DNA of 64,000 nt. Source: Carallia brachiata (lineage: Eukaryota; Streptophyta; Magnoliopsida; Malpighiales; Rhizophoraceae). The stretch covers positions 185,481 to 249,480 of the forward strand of contig JADCRB010000054.1 in assembly GCA_021464245.1 (NCBI GenBank). The letters run 5' to 3'. Of this stretch, positions 1-11,415 are shown in pieces. A program made the position numbers and the translations under genes. Under the pieces are notes generated by a model. The model was not told the origin of the DNA and made no database searches. It saw only the letters and a list, made by a program, of their open reading frames with translations. How positions within the stretch are numbered: position 1 is the stretch's first letter; the number at the start of each line of letters is the position of its first letter.

Positions 1-1307
1 TTTGAATATTACAGTTGTTACCAAATCTAAAACCTACACTACATTATACACGTTCTACCTGATGTGATAATCTGACGAATTGGCTTGAGGGAACACGATT
101 GTAAGAACTCGAATCCGAATCATCTATATAAAAATACACTAACTTATCAGTAAAGCATTACCTTAGAGAATGTGTACTTAACTATTTCTTTTTTTTTTTG
201 GTTTTACTGAAACTTAACTATTTCAAAGGCTATCAAATTCATGATCACTATAATATTATAAATCTTGCTATGAAGTAGAATAATTAAAATATTTATTCCT
301 ACTTAAAAAAGACATTACAACGCCCTGTTTACTTAATTGATGATTGAATTGGTTCTTAGTCGTCTTTTATGTTTTTAATTTCAATTATTTGTTTTTTTTT
401 TATCAAAAACGTACTTTCTATAGATCATCAGCAGGCTTTGGCCCCTTATAATTAGATGAGTAATAAAGTCGTTTATAAATTAAAAATCTCAATTTTGAAT
501 CTTAGTCCAAACTAATTAACCAATAAAAAAAATAAAGGAAATTGTTAAGACATGTGACATGTCGTTGCCACATATATAGAAGTAACCATATGAGTTGCAA
601 ATCACTTGACTAATTTTGTCTAAAAATGAACTCACATGGCACAAAGCATAAATGTAAAGGATTCAAATGGAAAAGGCAAAAAATTATAAGACAACATTTA
701 AAAAATCCATAATAGATTAAGATTGATTTTCTCCTTATCCCCATCAAAAATGGGCCTCAGGAATTTTGGGCATGGCAGCAATTGAAAATTAAAACATAAA
801 CTATAAGGTAACCATATGTTTAATTGAGAGAGGTCCACCGAAATTTCTGCTCAATAATACATAATTATTTAAAGCAATTTATGGTAGGTAGACCTCGTCC
901 ATATGGTAGAATTTTTCATCTATTCAATTAAGTTTAACTATATATACATTCTTTAATAACATATCAAATGGTGGCGCAAAAAACATTGAAAATCTGCTTG
1001 GAAAAACTACAAAGAGAGAATGAATGATACTATTACAGGAAAACGAACGTAATTTAATCTTATTTTCATTTCAAGTTATGTACAAGAAAAGAATCAGCTT
1101 TGAAGGCGGTGCGCTTGGTTTTGTTTTTTTACTCCTAACACGAGGTATTTTCATAAATTATTACGTATAAGACTATTTTCTGCTCACAGTACTGAAGCTA
1201 CCACTAAGCAAGAGAATTTAACTATACGAAAATTCAAAAATAAAAACTTAAATCGTTATAGATCGTCCTCCCAAGAAGGCCTGGTTTTGCTGAACATACA
1301 GAAATTA
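1..1307. other. Gene-free 3' flank of ICME
   Basis: AT-rich sequence with poly-A/T runs and no coding pattern that I can support on either strand. The right-hand end should contain the 3' UTR of the minus-strand ICME gene, whose stop codon is at 1310-1308. No transposon ends or RNA genes were recognised. Confidence 0.5.
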
Positions 1308-4300
1308 TTAAAAAGGACTGACTCTACGAGCCACCTGTATCATGCATTCAGGCACAAGCCGTTTTCTTGGAGGAGCCACCGCGTCCTTTGCCTGTGCTTG
1401 CAGGTCATCAGCATGAATGATGGCTACCAAGTCTTCAAACATTTTATCATTTCCACCTCTCATTGGATCCTGAAGAGCATAGTGTTATAGTCATAGAAGC
1501 AAAAATTACCAACCATTAATAAGAACTGTGATTGGGGTACCAAGAAAAAAGTTGTTTTATCAAAGCAATTTCCTTTCTTCCAAATCTACAACTCAGTTTA
1601 ACTGAAGAACGCAGAAGTTAACCGGCATCCGCAATCAACAAATACATTGGAGATGACTTATGCCTTTTCCCATACCTGAACAAACAAATCCGTATGAGTT
1701 TTCCCTTCATACAAAATTGATTCAGCTCTGACCCCAACCCTCTGAAGAGTTTCAGCAAAATTCTTACTGCATAAAAGCATAAATCACGAAAGCCTGTATA
1801 AACACTTTGGAACATGTATCAGGCTGATGGCTCATTTATGAAGTGTCCAAGTGGCTACTAATCACTCCTTTCTTTCTATGTGATGCATGAAAGTGTTATG
1901 CAAACACTACACAGCACTGCACTGAACATTGACATTGTACCTTATTTTATGCAAATAGGGCCCTAACCTGAAGGTCGAGAATCAGTTCCAATGCATGCAT
2001 AAAGGTTATGCGAAGGCTGGAGATTTGGGGCCCAAAATCAATGGTATCAAACACATACACGCGCATTGTGAGAAAACTACATTGAGTAGTCATTGTGTAT
2101 TGTTCAAAGGGTTTGGCTTCAAATTTGTGTTGAGAACTTAAGGTTCATATTTGGTATTATGATGTATTTGTTTGAGCACGATTAATTGACAGATTATAGA
2201 ACACCTATATGCAAAACCCATGTTATTGAGAGGAGATTCTGACCTGGCATCTACTGGAATAGAATAATCTGCAGTACCATGGAAAAGAATAATAGGAGGA
2301 AGGAGAGCAACAGCATTTTTCAAGTTTGGTTCCTGTACAATAACTTCAGGAGAAAATTGCCGTAAAGACTCTCCCCTTCCATTATGCTGTATGACAATTG
2401 CAAATATTAAAGTTGGAAGGGACAGCAAGAAGCAAGACATTTCCTCAATACAACAGACACATATACACAAATAATTAAGAAATTTAGAAGATACCTTAGA
2501 AAAATGGAACGGTATAGACCACGGCTATGGAAGTAACCTACTAGGTCAAATAAATTGTACCTACTCCAGATGATATAGGAAGGGGAAGTGTAAGATATGA
2601 TAGACCTTTGTGAAAAAGAAATTGTGGAAATATGTTATCCAAATGAGAGTATACCTACCCTCCAGATAAACCAAAAAAAGCATTTATCTGTGAAACCCTC
2701 CAAGTAAGGCCCTCTCCTTTACCAGCCTCTTTGATTGCCTGCTCCACGAGTGCACAAGCTGCAATATGAGCGCCAGCTGACTGTCCCATCAAATAGATCC
2801 TAACCAAATGGAGGATGCACAAAAAGGAAAAAAAAAAAAAAAAGGACAATAAAAGAAAAATCAGTTGCATTGGATAAGCTAAAGGGCAAAAAAAAAAAAA
2901 AGAAAGAAAAAGATAGATGAAAGAATTCAGTCACCTCTTAGGATCACCTCCATACTGAGCAATGTTGTTGCATACAAATGAGATACCTTGAGATGCATCC
3001 TTCACCATATCACTCATGGTTCCTTGAGGGAAGTTTCTGCATGAAAAAGTGAATTAAGGAAAAAGGACAAAAGCTGCCATTGATTATAAGCAAGCCTACT
3101 CACAAGGAACTTGTCCAGCCAAATACACCATACTGATACAACTTTAAGCCATGGCCAATCCATAATTTTGACATTACATAACATAAAAGTTAAAATGAGC
3201 AATAAGCTAACCTAAACTTCTAAGCACGTTCTTCTGACAATATTCAATCAGAGTACATCTGCAGCCAAACCATGTTTGTCACTTTCCAAAATTTCTCTCT
3301 CCCAATGAAAACAGATATCAGAGCATACTTGCATCAATAAACATAAGAGCTGAAGAATAGAAGTTATGAAAATTAGTTCAGAAAACAGAGAACAGATCAA
3401 AAGAGTATAACTGAAGAACCATTTGTATGCCCACTTGATTAAGATCTGCCAGAAGAGAAGGTTGCACCAGTCAAGGGCAATAAACCATGTTTTAGGTGTC
3501 AATCTAATAAGGTCTAAACACCCAATAAAAAGTGTGAGATTGTGCTCATAAAGAAAGAAATAGAAATCGAGAATTTTAACCAAGAACACATGATAATGCA
3601 TAATGATATATAATCTACCAGATGATATATGGCTCTAGAAAGATATGGCAGCAAAGCATAAGATTGCCCAAATCAATGAAGCTGTTTCTGTTTTCACAGG
3701 GGATCCATGAGTCCTAATAAAAAATTACAAGCTTTTACTAGCAATCTTAGCACTCAGTGACAAGACAACAGTGCAGTACACAACAGAAAAAAGGCTGGGA
3801 GCTCTGCATCTCTGTGTTAGACGATCCTGTTACACACATGTGCATCAATGCATAGATCGTTGTTCGAACATATTGACAAGAAGCCAATTAAATACTTGAC
3901 GCCAAAATTTAGAGAAAGCAAGTGCTATTTAAATAGTTACTTGAGGTAACATAGAAAGCACTTTAGGATCTAGATCACCAAGGACTTTAGAAGTACATGA
4001 TCAGCAAGTCACAAGACCACTAGCATGTCACTTCCAAGTTCCATTAACAAGGCATATGGCAGTACAGCACAAAACCACAATCATGATTGGAAGGGAACGT
4101 TGTTTATTGAAGTACAATATGTCACCTGTAGTCTATACAAGCCACTACGATATCTCTTTCTGATAGCTGCTGTCCTAAAAGAGAACCCCATGCTTTATAG
4201 CTGCATAAGCAAAAAGGGCTTCTTGATTCATAAACAAATATCATAGATAAGAAAACAGGATTCACGGGAAACTAGCCAGACATAAAAGTCTAAACTTTCA

Positions 4301-6421
4301 TGTCTTATAAGGACTAATTATTGAATAATATAATTACACAGCAAATCAATTCAACACTTGATCTTGAACTCAAATGCGTCATTATTGAACTTGAACGAGA
4401 AATTTAGTTTATGGCCCATCAGTATTGGTTGTTTTGTCTACCTCTGATCGTATAAAGTTCATTTCATCAAAGAGCACACAAGAGAACAGTTATCATCATA
4501 CACTAGAGATATAGCATACCAAAAATTAATTATCATCTGCCCTTATAAGTTTGAGTGTTTCCAAATTCAAGAATATGAGAAAAAAAAATAACTCACCCAA
4601 TTATCCAAGCTCCACCAGTCACAAATGCAACAACTGGCTTCGGCCCCTCACTATTTTTTGGCAAATACAGGTCCAGCCTGCATGAAGCGGTCTCCACTAA
4701 TTATTCCCAGAACCCATAAAATGACAAATGTTATCTGGTTTTCCCACATAAAAATAAACTGAAAATAAGCAGAATCCCTCGCATCATACCTATTTCTCGG
4801 TTGATCTCCATAAACTATACCTCTCAACACCTGTTTGGAGAAGAAGTAATAATATCCAACTGCAAAAGATTTAACAGAAGATCTCTTCTCCATCAGACTA
4901 AGTACAAACAGAGAACTAGATATTCATAGTTACAGCCTGCTTACCTTAGCATTCAAACATGTTTTAGAAATTCAAACACATGTAATTCAAGTTTGACGCT
5001 TTATTGTTGAAAATTTTTTTTGAGTAATTACTAGCCAAACTTGGCTTGCATTACCTTGAGTCAAACCAGGAAGAAGCATCAAAGAGTAACAACCAAGTGC
5101 AAGAAATCTCACAATCCATCTGTAGCCTACCCTGAATCAAAAGAAGTGATCAGCAAGCACATAATAGTTTGAGTGCATTCAAGAAAGCACCTCAAACAAA
5201 GGTTAGCAAATAGAAATGAGTTCCAAATACAAGAAGATGGGGGTAGAACAAAGAAAAAAGCAATTACTTGCAGCAAGTATTTACCGCCCTCCGTTTTATC
5301 TTAGAGTTCATGAAGGTACTAGTTGATCTCCATAGTAACCCTGACACCAATTTTGTTTCTAACACGTTCAAGGCAAAAATTCTGGACCAACAACCTTGGA
5401 TTGAAAACAATCCATATAAAGCACTATGAGTATGATAGCCAGCCCATAAACCATTGTTTGTCCCAGAACAATCAAAAGTGTAGCGAGTAGCAACAGTTTA
5501 CTCGGAGATATAGAAGGGAAATATAGGTATATAATTCCACAGTGTAGAACGAAAGCCAAAATCATGTAATTTTAACATAATCAAAGTGAAGACCCTATGC
5601 GGAGAGGATAATGACAAATGAAGTTATGTCATCTCACTACAGACAGTTCAACAAGATGCCAAGAACAGACTCTCATGGGTGGGACGGAAAACAAACTTAA
5701 ACATATCCCTGATGATCTCACTTCACAAATTCTTCTTCCACTTAGACCAAACAAACTCAACAAACTTCAGCCCGAAGGCACAAACATCATGTGTACCCAA
5801 GAAAGGCAAAATCCGATAAAATCATAGATCCCAAACAAAAAAGAACTGAAAAAAAAAATGTTGTCTTTCCTTATTCACTTCCACTAATGGCAATCATTAA
5901 AATAAACCCAGTAGCCGTATTAATCGAACAACCAATCAAGGGAAAAAAAAAAACATTAACATAACTGACATGAACATGAAAAAAGTTAGTTTGAAGCTGT
6001 ACCCAAGACATCTTAACAGCTTCAAAGTGAGTCCAGTGATCAGAAAAGTGTCCTCTGCAGCATGACCTGCGTGACGACTAAAAGACTGGGGTCGACCGCT
6101 GGTGTCTGAAAAGGAAAGGAGACAGCTTTCGCTGGCGATCCGGCGACGTCTTTGCTGGTAGAAGTTTGGAGAGGTAGTGGCAGTACTGGGAGTAGCAGTA
6201 CCTGCAAAACTTAAAGTCCTAGGCAAGAGAGGCCTAATGGGAATGCTAATTTCATTTTGTAAAGGGGAAGGAGCCAAGAGCCTGACTGACGGGTCATCAA
6301 TCGTCATCATCATCATCATCTCTGGATTCATTGTGGAAGTGGAAGTTTGGTGATTTGGAGATTGGTGGTTGTTAGTTATTGGGAGTATGTTAGATGCCAT
6401 CGTTCTGTTGTGTTCTGGCAA
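1308..6421 (-). CDS. ICME: Isoprenylcysteine alpha-carbonyl methylesterase, 11 exons, one frame break
   Basis: Alpha/beta-hydrolase that removes the methyl ester from prenylated C-terminal cysteines, reversing ICMT; the family is membrane-bound (ER/Golgi) and linked to ABA signalling in Arabidopsis. Exons read on the minus strand: 6421-6003, 5131-5055, 4859-4790, 4677-4597, 4200-4126, 3036-2935, 2799-2659, 2560-2495, 2386-2244, 1766-1676, 1469-1308, all with GT-AG borders. Visible motifs are the oxyanion-loop GGAW (exon 4), the nucleophile GQSAG (exon 7), HGTADYS with the acid residue (exon 9) and GKTHTD with the catalytic His (exon 10). The C-terminus ends RRVSPF, as in the family. The N-terminal extension is Ser/Pro-rich; an in-frame Met at 6400 is an equally likely start. 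Length is about 468-475 aa if the frame is whole. Exon 9 is one base short, so the literal splice product shifts frame near 2375. Confidence 0.9.
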
Positions 6422-6559
6422 ATAATAATGGGCTGGACTTTGCTGGGGTTGTCTGTTACTGCTCTGCTGTTTGTCTTCTTGTTTTTTTTCTTCTTTTTTT
6501 ATTTTTATGTTTGAGTTGTCTCCGCTGTTTTCTTCAAATTAAAATTGTTTTAGAAGGGA

Positions 6560-6616
6560 AAAAAACAGAGGACAGAGAGAGAAAACAGAGGAGAGAGAGA
6601 GAGACAGAGAGAGATC
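6560..6616 (-). promoter_or_regulatory. CT-rich (GA on plus) leader upstream of ICME
   Basis: About 140 bp upstream of the ICME start the minus strand is an almost pure TCTC/CTGTC pyrimidine tract. CT-rich microsatellites are common in plant 5' UTRs and core promoters. Assigning it to ICME rests on position only. Confidence 0.35.
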
Positions 6617-9600
6617 CAGTTTATTGGCTGGCCAAGCAAGGAAGGTCTGGAAGAGAGAGAGGAAGGGGGCGGGGGGGTTTGTGGTGTGTGAGTTGGCTTC
6701 TGGTCAACGAATGGCGATTTGCCTTTGCCTGACAGTGGGGACTGAAGGCCAATTGGGGACTGGCTGCTACATCATCACCATCGTCTTGCATAGTGATGCT
6801 TTTCGTTTAATGAATTAATTTTATTTAAAATATATTTTAATTTGTCGACATTATTACAAAAATAATTCTTTTTTATTACATATACATAACATGTGATGAT
6901 ATGTCATGTCATATTAATTATGTCACTTCATATCATGTTATTAAAAAATTGATGATGTGGCATGTGAAATTTTGTTTTAAGAATTTCTTAATAATTAAAG
7001 AGGGATCAAAAAGTAAAAAAAAGAATATAGTGTGAGTATACAGTAATATGAATTATTGTATCGAAAAAAAATATTAAATATATAAATATATAAATTAATA
7101 AATATTTTTAAATTAACTGTGTATCTCTCACCTACCTCTTTACATTATCATATAATGGAGCTCATTTTATTGGATAGGGTTTTTGTTTTTTTTCTTGTGT
7201 TCGATGTTATACATACAGGCTGGGGCTTTTTTTAAGTATTTGGGATGTGGAAGTTCGCCTGGCCCTGCTTGGAGGATAGGAATTGGTAAGGTTTGGCAAT
7301 TGGCTTTTAACGCTTTTGTCATTTTTGCATTTGTATTTTTATTGCAGTTAAAACTCCCACCTGACGTCGTAATAGATACTGGCTGAAAAATCTGACTTAA
7401 TTTGTCTAAAATCTAATTCGACCAAATTTTGTATTGATTAAAAAACATTAACATATTGTAACTTGAATCGCTCAAGATCAAAATAATTTGAAAATAAAAC
7501 CTAAAATCAAAACGATTTAATTCTAATTGAGCTATAAATTGAATATGTAAAACTCAAAATCTAAATGATCTCAAAAAAAAAAATCAAAATTTAATATATT
7601 TGAAATCTAATAAATCCAAGACTCTGTGTACCATTAACATAGAATAAGATGATGTTAAATTCAAAATACCCAAAATCTAAATTTTATCTACTCAGAAATA
7701 CTCGAATCAATTAACCAAAAAACAATAACTTTATATATTTAAAATTTGATAAATTCAAGTCCCACAGCTAATTAACACAAAAGAAGAAGAATTGAAATCT
7801 AAAATATCTCAAAAAAAAAGAGAGAGAGAACTGATATATAACGATGGTTTTTTTTTTCACGATTCTTCATGATTTGATTTTTTTATTAATGTGGTAAGGA
7901 GTTTTTTGTAATTTTATTTTTATTTTTTAAAATTAAATTATAAATAGATTTAATGTTACCTTAAAATTAAGCATTTTTATGAAATTTCATGTAAAAGTTT
8001 TCGTGATATTTATCCTTCATAAAAAAAAATTGTCGTTAAAAAAAGAAAAGGGCATAATCGACATTTTTGGGAAACCAAAAACTAAAAACAATCGGACTCG
8101 AGTTCCATCTGAGAGCATTTGTGTGAGAGGGCAAGCGGCTCCTGCTGTTGATGACCATTGGGGTTTGCACTTTGGACTTGAGATTGATACCTCTCAAATT
8201 TTCAACTCATGTCTGGAAGACCCAATCTACCTCTGGCAATTAGCCTTAAGCCCATTCTCCTATCAATGGCCCGTTTCTCTTTTTACATGTTCGTCAGAAT
8301 GGTGGATAGAACGTTAGCTTGTTGGGCTTTCCTAGCTATCCATAACCCAAGTGAGGTGTGGTCTAGAGAATCAGTCCTTTTCCTTTTTGCATGTTAGTAC
8401 CCTTTTTTTTAGTAGGAGTCGGTTCAGACCAAAATTCAAACTTGAGATATTAAAGAAAACTCTTCTCTCTGTTTTTTTTAGCTCATTGATAGTTATGTGG
8501 TTTGTGAATAAGAGATATGGATTGGGGAAAAAAATGCCTTAAATCAATAGAGGAGGTGTTTGCGTGACAAACAACAATTACAACCTAAATAGAAGACACC
8601 TTTGGATAGAAAAAGGTTTTTGTAAACTGTGACAATCATATGACCATGTATGAAAGGCATTTTTGTTTTGGACGAGAATGATATCCCAGAAGTCCTTTTT
8701 AACAGCTCATGAATCCGGAAGCTTAGCTTGATGCGTGAGTAGAGAAAACGAAAAGTAAACAAAAGGACTAAAAGGCCTTTGATCAAGTAGCTGAACGTTA
8801 ACCATTCGGGCTTGTCTGGATGGCCGCTGGACTTTGTGTCAACAAGAGTGGTGAGGCTTCAAATTCTCCACTTAAGTGGGTCGGAATATTGTGCACTCTT
8901 TGTAGTACCTTTAAACCTATATCTTTTTTTTCTTTTTACTACCTAACATGCTAATTGCTGACTATTTCTTGTGTTAAAAAGAAAAAAAACATAGAAAGTA
9001 GCTAGACATTCTTTGGAGAAAGTAGAATACTACTACAGAACCACAATTTGTTACTATGCACACCGTCCCGTAAACACGTTATGTAAAATCAAGAGTTCCA
9101 TTTCTTTTTATCACAAAAAGTATGGACTCGTAGGTCTCCATTTAGAAAAACAGATCGTCAGAAAAAAAAAAAAGAAAAAAAAAGTAGCATACTAAGCTAG
9201 TCAAAGGGTTTAAGTAAGCATATTAAATAAAGAGATATCTCCTAGAATTTTTTTTTAAAAAAAGAAACCATATTTTACTGTTCCAAGTAATAAGCCTCAA
9301 CGTCGTATTAATAGCTACACATTTTGTTTGAAACATATTTCTCCTTGTATGATGGGGAAAAAAAGTGAGAGACATTGCCTGAAATTTAAAGTTGGGTTGT
9401 GAGCTTAAAAGCCAGAATTTTGGGACGCCGTGGAAGAGATAGTTTTGAGTCTTTTTGATTTGACCATGAAATTTGGTCCGATGATTGATCAACCATTGCA
9501 TAATGTCTCCTTTTTATGACCATTTAGTAAAGATGGTAACGGCTTCATGATCATGAAAGTTAAAAGCGCACTAAAAACCAAAAAAGGGGGAAAAAAATCA

Positions 9601-10194
9601 CCTTCACCTGTTGTATTCCGCTTGCTCAATCAAGAATTCTATTTTTCGCACGATGCATGACAACAGAGTCTTTTCCTTTCTAATTTCCTTTGGTTAGTAT
9701 ATCACGTCTTTTAAAGTACCAAGGATTTTAATTTTTCTCATCTTCCCAAAATACAAGAGTCACGACAATGCGTCCATGTGATAAGGTCATGGGTTCGAAA
9801 AATCGTGCAAACAACTAAATACAAGAGTCTTAAACTATTTTTCACTAACCTTGTGTTATCAAAGAAGGGAAGGCTCCTTGAGAAAGCAACTTTAGTCAAA
9901 TACGAACACTTGGAGGAAAAGGGTTTGTGGAGCATTAATAGTTGTAGTTGTAGAGGTTTGTTTTTGTTGGAATTTCATAAATATATTATTAATTTAGAAA
10001 AAGTTTATACGAAATTCAAATAAAATTAGTTTTTTTATTGATTTAAATTTGAATTTTTTTACGCTGTTTTCATTTTTAATAGAAAGATTTGTTAGACTAC
10101 GGTAAGATATTCTCTTAAAAATTGTAGGTTTTAAATTTGTTAACACTATGATTGAGTGTTAAAAATTCATGTGGAAATTATAAATTTCAGATTA
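6617..10194. other. Gene-free intergenic DNA between ICME and the Tat element
   Basis: AT-rich, with many stop codons in all frames. The stretch 7385-7830 holds decayed, repetitive 'aaatctaa' phrases. At 9768-9815 a sequence with a tRNA B-box-like core (GGGTTCGAAAAATC) follows a weak A-box-like stretch and could be a SINE scrap. A phrase near 8855-8915 recurs loosely near 45640-45705. I see no supportable gene. Confidence 0.45.
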
Positions 10195-10199
10195 ATTAA
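10195..10199. repeat. Left target-site duplication of the Tat element (ATTAA)
   Basis: ATTAA directly precedes the 5' LTR and is repeated directly after the 3' LTR at 18252-18256. Five bases is the usual duplication size for Ty3/gypsy integration, which fixes the element borders. Confidence 0.9.
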
Positions 10200-10240
10200 T
10201 GTAAACAGGTATAAAAAATAAAAAAAATAAAAAAAAAGGT

Positions 10241-10279
10241 GTTGGCAGCCGCCAACCTTAAAGGTTGGCGGCTGCCAAC
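10241..10279. repeat. Perfect 19-bp palindrome with 1-nt loop in the 5' LTR
   Basis: The arm GTTGGCAGCCGCCAACCTT is followed by a single A and then its exact reverse complement. The matching place in the 3' LTR (17331-17374) has a 21-bp stem with one mismatch. A second hairpin with one mismatch lies at 10291-10314. Confidence 0.95.
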
Positions 10280-10332
10280 GTAAATTAAATGCCGCCAACC
10301 AAATGGTTGGTGGCAGACAGGCGGGGGAGGCC

Positions 10333-10490
10333 TATAAATTAGTCTCCCCAAATTGAATTAAAGTAGAGAAAGCAATCGAAAAAAAAAATAAGAAGCCAAT
10401 CACAGAAAAATTGGCGTACAGGATTGGGAAATTAATTTCAAAATCAAATTGAAATTACATTTCCTACAACGAAAGAAAGCCTTATAAATA
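10333..10490 (+). promoter_or_regulatory. TATA-like boxes of the LTR promoter
   Basis: TATAAAT at 10333-10339 (in GGCCTATAAATTAG) and TATAAATA at 10483-10490. Both have counterparts in the 3' LTR. The second sits in a typical plant core-promoter context and is the better candidate for the genomic RNA start. Confidence 0.5.
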
Positions 10491-11198
10491 GGCTCATGTC
10501 CCTCAGTTTAAAATAAATTCAGCAAATCTGTAAACAGAAAAATAGAGAATTTAAGAGAAAAAGAAAATTTTGAAAATCTCTCAAGAAAATTTCTCATTTT
10601 CTTACGTGTTTTACTCTGCAGTATACTCTCTTAACTCCTTTTTAGAGATATTTCAGGGTAAACCAAAAAATTTGTTGTTTCCATTTCTAAAGTTATTTTT
10701 AAATTTATATTCTCGGATCGCTCTAAATCTGAATTTATGAGAATATAGATCTAAAAATATCAAATTACTACAAATTCGGTTGGGATCAAACCTCATACGA
10801 CCCTCAGTAAAATCCAGGCAGCTCATTCGAGAATAAGTCCCTTCGACCCTTGGTGAAATTAAACCAGATCGGCTCAGATCAGGTCTCTGCGGTTCTTGAC
10901 CGTAGTCTAAATGTCCAAATCAGATTTAGTTTCAGTCTACCCAGTTCAAGAAAAAGCTGTAGAATTTACTTCTGTCAACATCAAGCTCGTGCAGCCCTTG
11001 ACGGAGTCAAAAAAAAAAAAGGAATACTAATCGGAGGATCTACGGAGATCGACCCCACGTAAATTTTCTTTTATTTTAAATTTTTATTTGTAATTTATTT
11101 TTGTATTTTCGAGTTTAATTATTTTAGGCTCCAAAATTTACCCGTTACAAATTTTTTACACGCTCGGTGGGACCTATTCACCTCCCATTTCTTGTTCC

Positions 11199-11410
11199 TA
11201 AAAAAAAAAAAACAAAAAGAAGCAGCGAAAAGAAAAAAAAAAGAAAAAGAAAAAAAAAGGAAAAAAGAAAAAAAGAAAAGTGAGAAGAGAAAAGAAAAAA
11301 AAGAAAAAAAAAGAAAAAGAAAAAGAAAAAGGAAAAAAAGACAAAATAGAGAAAAAGACGAAAAAAGTAAAAAAAAAAGAGTAAAAAGTAAAAAGTAAAA
11401 AAAAAAATTT
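11199..11410 (+). repeat. A/G-only low-complexity tract
   Basis: About 210 bases made almost entirely of A and G (AAAAAG-type units) lie where gag should begin. Open frames here are simple-repeat artefacts encoding runs of Lys/Glu/Arg. It may mark the join left by loss of gag and protease. Confidence 0.8.
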
Positions 11411-11415
11411 TACAG

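Larger units (their letters stand above)
10200..11149 (+). repeat. 5' LTR
   Basis: 950 bp, TG...CA termini with short inverted ends (TGTAA/TTACA). It contains two inverted repeats near its start, two TATA-like boxes, and a ~250-bp distal part (10850-11149) closely matching the 3' LTR. Transcription should start within it, downstream of the second TATA box. Confidence 0.93.

Noticed and set aside
7979..8542. Overlapping short plus-strand ORFs
   Set aside because: No recognisable domain, no splice-compatible continuation and no codon pattern distinct from background.
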